Assembly: GCF_022682495.2 (NCBI RefSeq)
Contig: NC_071389.1
Coordinates: 57,620,239-57,684,238 of the forward strand
Direction: 5' to 3'
Source: Desmodus rotundus
Lineage: Eukaryota; Chordata; Mammalia; Chiroptera; Phyllostomidae
Length of the DNA: 64,000 nt
The notes under the pieces were generated by a model. That model searched no databases. It was not told the origin of the DNA and was given only the letters and a program-made list of their open reading frames with translations. This document shows, piece by piece, positions 58,336 through 64,000 of this stretch. Every line of letters begins with the position of its first letter. Position 1 is the first letter of the stretch. The translations under genes were made by a program, and so were the position numbers.

Positions 58336-59616
58336 CAGTTTGGGAGTTGAGACACTTAATTTTAATAACCTAGGCTTAAACTGTTGTGAACATTTCTTAA
58401 TATACAGTATTGTTTTCAGTAGTAGTCCTTTTTATTAGAAGGTAAATATTTGATGTGATTCATATATATGATGCATCTGCTTTCTTAACATCCATGCCAG
58501 TCCTTTCTAGTGTGTTTTCTTGTGTTGGAGAGGCTGGGAAGATTTAAAAAGAAGACATTTCTCAGATTCTCTTACTAGTAGAGTTGTGGGGATAAGATTT
58601 CACTTTGGAACTTCAAGGGATGAAAAATAGGTAATGAGATGTCCATTTTACTGCTGGAGATTGTGACAAAGGTGTGCAATTTGGGAGTAGCAGATATAGC
58701 AGCAGTTTGCAAATTCCGTACTTAGCCTCCTGTTTGTACATTTTACTAATCATGTCTCAGACAGCAGTTTTCTTGGTGGTCAAGTTCTGATGTGTGGCTT
58801 TGTTGTTAACAGCCTGTAATAAATCCTTTCTCTTTAAGCTACAATATATTTTGTCCTACCAACTGCTGACTGAAATGGTTGGTATGCTTTTTAGGTTTCC
58901 TTTATTTCTTAAAGTGCAGAAAATGACATTGTTTACCTGTCTTCAGGTAAACAATGAAGCCAAATATGGCTTAGTCTTCATACTCTGAACATGATACACA
59001 ATTTAGGAAATATCAGAAACCATTATTGTGTATCTATGCTATTTGAACAAGCTCTCTACCAATATAGGAAGAGAATGTGATTTTTCTTAGTAGAGAAAAA
59101 ATTATTAGAATGGTTCAACTTTATATAGCGTAAGGAAATGTTACAATTTTTAACCTGCTTTATTCTTTGCTGAATTGGAAGAAAGGTTAAAAACTAAGGG
59201 CTGACAACATATGACAAATGCTATTTACCATGAGAAAAGCAAGCATACAATTAGGAAGAAAAAAGTGTGGCATATATACATTCAGTTAGTTAAATATACT
59301 ACATCTAGCTTATGATATGCTATTAATGCTGCAAACATGAAACTTTAAGTATTTCACAATATGGTAGAGTTTTAAAGTTTCTATTAGTAACTCACATAGG
59401 CAGGTTCTCCTTACCATTTACAGAATGAAAAATGAAATGTCATGTTTATATAACTCTTATAGAGCACTGTGGCATGCCTTATTTTTCTCAATATTAGAGA
59501 AGCATGCCATATGTGTCTCCACATATGTAAATAAGATGTTCTTGATCGGGTCATCATTTGGCCTATAATTCTACTCATTTAGACAGTGAATATGCAAGTA
59601 TATTCACTCTCATATA
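58336..59616. other. Single-copy DNA with a forkhead-type hairpin
   Basis: About 1.3 kb. The stretch 58480-58790 may be an old repeat but is not identified. The hairpin at 58927-58956 is listed separately. No gene. Confidence 0.45.
58927..58956. promoter_or_regulatory. Hairpin of two opposed TGTTTAC (forkhead-like) motifs
   Basis: CATTGTTTACCTG, TCTT loop, CAGGTAAACAATG: two exact 13-base arms with a 4-base loop. Each arm contains TGTTTACC/GGTAAACA, the core recognised by forkhead (FOXO/FOXA) proteins, and CAGGTA/TACCTG, an E-box-like half. Binding is inferred from the motif only. No promoter is recognised next to it. Confidence 0.45.
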
Positions 59617-59732
59617 CAGGATGGGGCAAAAGTAGGTTTCCAGTTGTAAGTACAGAGTTTATTCTTATATTATTATTTATTAATTATTGTGTTTCCATAC
59701 AAACAACTGTAAAACTATTTTGCCCCACCCTG
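59617..59732 (+). mobile_element. mariner-type MITE (copy 2 of 4), best preserved
   Basis: A 116-bp element that opens CAGGATGGGGCAAAAGTAGG and closes AACTATTTTGCCCCACCCTG. The terminal inverted repeats extend about 28 bp with a few mismatches. The interior AGAGTTTATTCTTATATTAT is shared with 632-753. TA precedes the left end. The right flank is AA, so the TA duplication is not intact. No transposase. Confidence 0.85.
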
Positions 59733-60530
59733 AATTGCCTAAATGATTATATATACATATATATGGTTATATATCATATGACTATATATGTATGTGTATG
59801 GATATATATGTAATGATTTAGGTAATATAATAATAGTCATTCAGGCTGGGAGAAATGTGTGCTCCAGGGAGATGGAATAGCAAAAGGAAGGTGTGTCAGA
59901 ACCCTTTCCCTCCCCATGTCAGGAAGAAGCACGGCATAATAATACTACTACTGCGTTATGAATCAGTTTAACTTATACAAGGAGCTTTCAAAATAGCTGA
60001 ACGTGCACATTGTAATGACATATAATTTATTCATCTTTGAAATAGTGGATTCAGCATATCTTCAAAGAAACATATTTCTCATACAAATGCATACTAAATT
60101 GTGAAACAATAAATATGTATTACTTAGTGTTCAAAATTTAGAACTTTGTTGGAATTTCCAAGCTATATGACTGCAAAAAAACCCCCAAAACTTACTCCTT
60201 GCTCCATGGGATGTCATTTAAGATAGAATAGAATGAACATTTGAGAGAAAGTTCTAGAATGCAGGATATAGTTGAAGTTTTACTGTGACCAACCTGAATT
60301 TCATTTTCTTTTTGTATAATATGGAATAATATTATCTTATAGTGACATTGTGAGAGGAAAATTTGATAATATTGGTTATGCATTTTGAAAATCGATATAA
60401 ACTATATAAATGCCACCTTTCATCATTAGTATTTTTTCCTGTGCACTCCATGCATAGTTGGATTGTTCTTATCTTTGATCAAATATGTTCCCTTTATTAG
60501 AATGTTTTCAACATGCTCTTTTCTTATCTT
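59733..60530. other. Single-copy DNA with an AT microsatellite
   Basis: Only the TA-rich tract at 59746-59812 is recognised. Confidence 0.5.
59746..59812. repeat. (TA)n/(TATG)n microsatellite
   Basis: Imperfect TATATA and TATG units directly beside the mariner MITE. Confidence 0.85.
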
Positions 60531-60684
60531 CCCCAAAGGCCCAATTTAAATCCCATTACTTCTTTGAGGCTTTTTCCACTATAGAAGCCATTTATTTCTC
60601 CCACCTCTAATCTCCCTCAGCACTTAAGAGTTATTTGGTGACTGGCATTTATTGACTTGTATAGTTATTTTAATGTGCATTTCA
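60531..60684 (+). repeat. L2 LINE fragment
   Basis: AAGGCCCAATTTAAATCCC, CTTCTTTGAGGCTTTTTCC, TAATCTCCCTCAGCAC, GACTGGCATTTATTGACTTG and TATAGTTATTTT follow the L2 3' order (AAATCCCACCTCCT.., AGCACTTA.., TTGTATTGTAATTA). Old. Confidence 0.5.
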
Positions 60685-61608
60685 AAAGCATAGTATTTTG
60701 ATGTTGAAAGGGAAATTAAAGTTCATTTGGTCCACCAGATTTCAGAGGTTGGGTTCTCTCCTAAATCATTTCAACCCACTTGTCAAATAAATTTAGCTTG
60801 AACAGCTCTAGTGACAGATAACTTTGTATCTTTTGATTAAGTATATTTTACTTCTTGACATCTCTAACAGAAAGGTATTCCGTAAATTTAGAATAAATAT
60901 ATCAACTTCCTTTCTTACCTAGCAACTTTTTCTTGATACTCTCTATAATTTTCTTCCCTTTCCTAGCAAAGGAAGCTTTCAGGTACATTAGATGTACTGA
61001 TCATCTTTTCTGAACATATATTGTATATCTCTAGTTTGTAAATAATTTTTCGTGAAATGGAGCATTCAGAACTATTAGTCAACTATATTATATATATTAT
61101 TCAACTATAATATATATTACTTATATATTATATATACTATACAATATAATACATATATTATTCAACTATAATAAAGCAACTGTCTTTTATTTTAAATTTT
61201 GTAATTCTTACATTACAGCCTAAAACCCCATTGTGCTTTTGATAGTCATATTAAATTAAGCTTATCTTATATTAAATCTCCATTTCTCACATGTTCTGCT
61301 AAATCATATATTCATCATAGATTAGTGCAATCATTTAAATATATATATAATTTCCAAGAGGCTACAATATATCCTGCTAATTCTAGTAACGGATACTAGA
61401 TAGTAATTCAAGACAATATATATTTCTTTCTTAAACAGACTTCAAGCAGCATATAACAAGAAGCTTATTTTTTCTTCTTCTTAATTCCATTACATAATAA
61501 ACTTCAGAAAAAGTAGTTATTAAATTTCTGAGGAAGACGTGATGATTTGCTTATATATACTTTTTGTGCATATATATGTGAATTTTAAACATTTTTGTTA
61601 AAAATATA
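60685..61608. other. AT-rich single-copy DNA
   Basis: About 920 bp. The TA-rich tract at 61081-61173 is the only recognised feature. Confidence 0.5.
61081..61173. repeat. AT microsatellite with repeated ATTATTCAACTATAAT unit
   Basis: TATATA-type tract in which the unit ATTATTCAACTATAATA appears twice, about 60 bp apart, so part of the tract was duplicated in tandem. Confidence 0.8.
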
Positions 61609-61732
61609 TACATGGGGGAGCCAAAGTAGGTTTACAGCTGTTTGTATGGAGAAAACAATAATTAATAAGTAATGCAGGAGTAGGCTGTGTTTTGTGTACT
61701 TATAACTATAAACCTACTTTACCCACCTCTGC
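61609..61732. mobile_element. mariner-type MITE (copy 3 of 4)
   Basis: Left end GGGGGAGCCAAAGTAGG, TTTACAGCTGT. Right end ACTATAAACCTACTTTACCCA, CCTCTG. The ends are inverted repeats, and CA/TA-type flanks (ATATACA, GCATATA) are compatible with TA duplication. The interior is inverted relative to copies 1 and 2 (AATAATTAATAAGTAATGC). It lies at the left edge of the local duplication. Confidence 0.75.
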
Positions 61733-61965
61733 ATATAGTCATAACTCTCACAACCTTTATGAAAAATTCCACTTTTCTAGTACTTCAGCAATGAATGCTT
61801 CAGTTTTCTTATGTGTCCTTGTATGAGACTCCATCAGACAAATTTACAAAACATATCCCACAAATAATGAGGAACAGTACCACCTGTGCTCATAAGTTAG
61901 TGAGTTAGCCTGGCTGAACGGATGAGATGTCATAAGTATAGAATTTTACTTAAGGTTTGTGGTCT
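61609..61965 (+). repeat. Local direct duplication, left unit
   Basis: It aligns with 63112-63482 through the mariner MITE and about 230 bp beyond it. Shared blocks are AACTCTCACA.CCTTTATG, AATGCTTCAGTTTTCTT, GAGACTCCATCAGACAAAT, GTACCACCTG.GCTCA and ATGTCATAAGTATAGAA. Identity is roughly 80% by eye outside the MITE and lower inside it. Confidence 0.85.
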
Positions 61966-63111
61966 GGAGACTTCTAATAGACTTATACTAGAAAAATAAA
62001 CAGAAAACCATGTGATTTTTCCAAACACTCAAGTAGTTTTAGATGCTGTTTAGATTAATAATAATCTCATCAGAGGTAATAGTTCACATCCAAAGATATC
62101 GTGCTACAAATTGAAAATGTCAAGATGTTCCATGATATTTGAAGCATATTCAGGGACAACAGTTTTAATGCATTCCAATGAGATATATCTCACCCACGAG
62201 CACATTTATACACTGAATAGCATTTGAAATTAGTTTCATGCATTCTATCTAGAACTATCATTTTCTCTAAATACACAGATGTCCACAGAGATACATAACT
62301 AGGTCATAATGCAATTTCCACACTTATTACTAATTAATTATGTGCAAATGGAGAGAGCATCAGTGGCAAAAATCTGCCAATGCAATAATACTCGAACCAC
62401 AGAGGGTTACATCAGCAAGTGTTGAGTTTGTCAGTTTTCAAATTATAAAGGATTAAGTCGCAGACACTACTCATATTACTGCATCATGTCTGTGAAAACT
62501 TAAAAGCTATTCTAGGTATTTAAATTGTGATGTATTAATGTGATAGTCATTGGTCATCATTAACCCTATAGGAAGTCAACAGCATAGGTCAATTAATCCC
62601 TATTATAGGGCTAACCATGGAAAAAACTTTAGATATCTAAATCACTAACATAAAATGTTTTTATGACTACATTTACTTATATGAAAATATACTCTACTAA
62701 CGTGTAACTACAATATTATTGAAATATAACGGTGCTATATCGATATGGATGGCAGACTAATTCATCGAGACATGAAAGTTATTACAGTGGCACTGCTTTT
62801 TATGTATTGTATGATTATTGTGATGTAGCACTTTATTATTAAATCAGTAACAGTCTAGGAAAATGGTGACATTTTCACAATAAAAGCTCTCCACAACCCA
62901 CAGATAGTGATAAACAATGTGCAATTGAATTTATTCTGTAATGCCATAATTAGGCTTGTTGGAGAAGATGATGTAAACCAAAAGTACTTCTGAGCTCAAT
63001 TCTACACTCCTCCTAATGAAACTACATATTAATTCTTTCAGTTCAGGCCGTTGTTGTCTTGGTAATAGCCATCCCAAATCATTACAATAATGTTGTATAA
63101 ATAATTGCTAA
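61966..63111. other. Single-copy DNA between the duplication units
   Basis: About 1.15 kb with no repeat or gene recognised. Confidence 0.5.
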
Positions 63112-63256
63112 CTATTATAAATGTAGGCTTTAACAGTTATCCAAAAAAGGACTTCTCACAAAGAATTAATGTGTAAGGAGTGCCTACAAGGTAACAGGGA
63201 TAAGACACTCTATGGACTCACAAGTATGAAGCTACACCTGCCCACCCCTGTACATA
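63112..63256. mobile_element. mariner-type MITE (copy 4 of 4), decayed
   Basis: AAATGTAGGCTTTAACAG, AAAAGGACTTC, AGAATTAATGTGTAAGGAG and AGCTACACCTGCCCACCCCTG line up with copy 3. It was probably copied together with the right-hand duplication unit and not inserted independently. Confidence 0.6.
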
Positions 63257-63482
63257 GTCGTAACTCTCACACCCTTTATGTAAAATACAATTGTTTAGTA
63301 TTGCAGTATGAATGCTTCAGTTTTCTTCTTCCGTGTCCATGTCTGAGACTCCATCAGACAAATTTATCAAAAACGTCCCACAAACAACGAGGAAAAGTAC
63401 CACCTGGGCTCACAAATTAGTAAGTTAACTTAGTTAAAAGGATCATATGTCATAAGTATAGAAATTTATGTAAGGTATATGG
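63112..63482 (+). repeat. Local direct duplication, right unit
   Basis: Partner of 61609-61965, same orientation, about 1.5 kb downstream. The 83-codon frame at 63169-63420 is a chance frame within it. Homology ends at about 63482. Confidence 0.85.
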
Positions 63483-64000
63483 TTGTTACTCTGCCATGAA
63501 GCAATTGAAAATAATTTATTTCCATAAAGAAGTATTATAAATATATTTTTAATATATTTTAATGTAATTTAAGTGAAATTTCACGGTATGCCAGAAGCTC
63601 ATATTTACTCAGGTCATCCTCTGGAATAGCTGATAGAAATTTCTTGAACAAACATTGTTTAAAAAAAATATCAAAACCTAAAATATTTCTCCTGTGAAAT
63701 ATTTTAAATTGTCAAAATATATTACATTTTTCAGGAAAGACAAAGAAATATGTTCTACCATTTGAAAAATAAATACCAAACATATTACAATGTTCTTGGC
63801 TGTAATATGTAAAATGTTGCCTCAGTGTACTATGGAACCTGAGCCGGTGATTGGCTATTACAGTTTCTTAACTATAATAAGCTCTGTGTTTCCTGTAAAT
63901 GTCAGAAACTCTAAAGTGAATATTTTCCAAGGGTAGTACAATGCAACATAATTAACTGCAGTATTCTGTGAATAGCACAATAAAATATGACATATCCTAG
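63483..64000. other. AT-rich single-copy DNA, nothing recognised
   Basis: The last 520 bp hold no recognised feature. Confidence 0.5.

Overview
The window is mammalian nuclear DNA, almost certainly from a bat. The diagnostic feature is the tRNA-derived SINE in the form known as Ves, which is restricted to bats. Eight copies are visible. With them are mariner-type and hAT-type miniature DNA transposons of the kind that stayed active late in bats, bat-type LINE-1 3' ends, ORF1-only HAL1-like LINEs, and the usual old mammalian layer (MIR, L2, MaLR LTRs, MER5/Charlie hATs). The DNA is AT-rich and has no CpG island.

No host protein-coding exon, rRNA, functional tRNA, CRISPR array or operon can be supported. 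The open frames longest enough to notice are either LINE-1 ORF1/ORF2 remnants, antisense frames through pyrimidine-rich LINE 3' ends, or short chance frames. The window is therefore intergenic or deep intronic.

Layout. 0-4 kb: MIR, mariner MITE, an 830-bp solo LTR with an intact 6-bp target duplication, an old L1 3' end, and a cluster of Ves, MLT1-like LTR, HAL1-like LINE and Ves. 4-15 kb: a few old elements (MIR, hAT, a degraded ancient repeat), then about 7 kb (8.0-15.0 kb) with no recognisable interspersed repeat. 15-28.6 kb: Ves, L1 3' ends, LTR-like blocks, a 281-bp hAT MITE with perfect inverted ends, L2, a MaLR LTR, and a Ves with a perfect target duplication. 28.6-37 kb: mainly single-copy with two MIRs, a 118-bp inverted duplication and a 33-bp palindrome. 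37.0-41.7 kb: a 4.7-kb old minus-strand L1 interrupted by two younger L1 3' ends and one Ves. 42.6-47.3 kb: Ves with a perfect 15-bp target duplication, a plus-strand L1 inserted in an old hAT, MIR, and a Ves variant. 47.3-54.8 kb: mostly single-copy. 54.8-58.3 kb: a nearly complete HAL1-like element (5' UTR, ORF1, 3' UTR, no ORF2), an interrupted MaLR LTR, and a Ves inside an ancient repeat. 58.3-64 kb: mariner MITEs, an L2 fragment, a hairpin of forkhead-like motifs, AT microsatellites, and a diverged 360-bp local direct duplication that carries a mariner MITE.

No new multi-gene system was found. The best leads are structural: the HAL1-like element, the local duplications at 31.4/32.6 kb and 61.6/63.1 kb, the solo LTR, the nested-insertion chronologies and the repeat-poor island. 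Family names come from recognition of consensus features by eye, and RepeatMasker with a bat library is the decisive test. The boundaries of old repeats are approximate to within about 20-50 bp.
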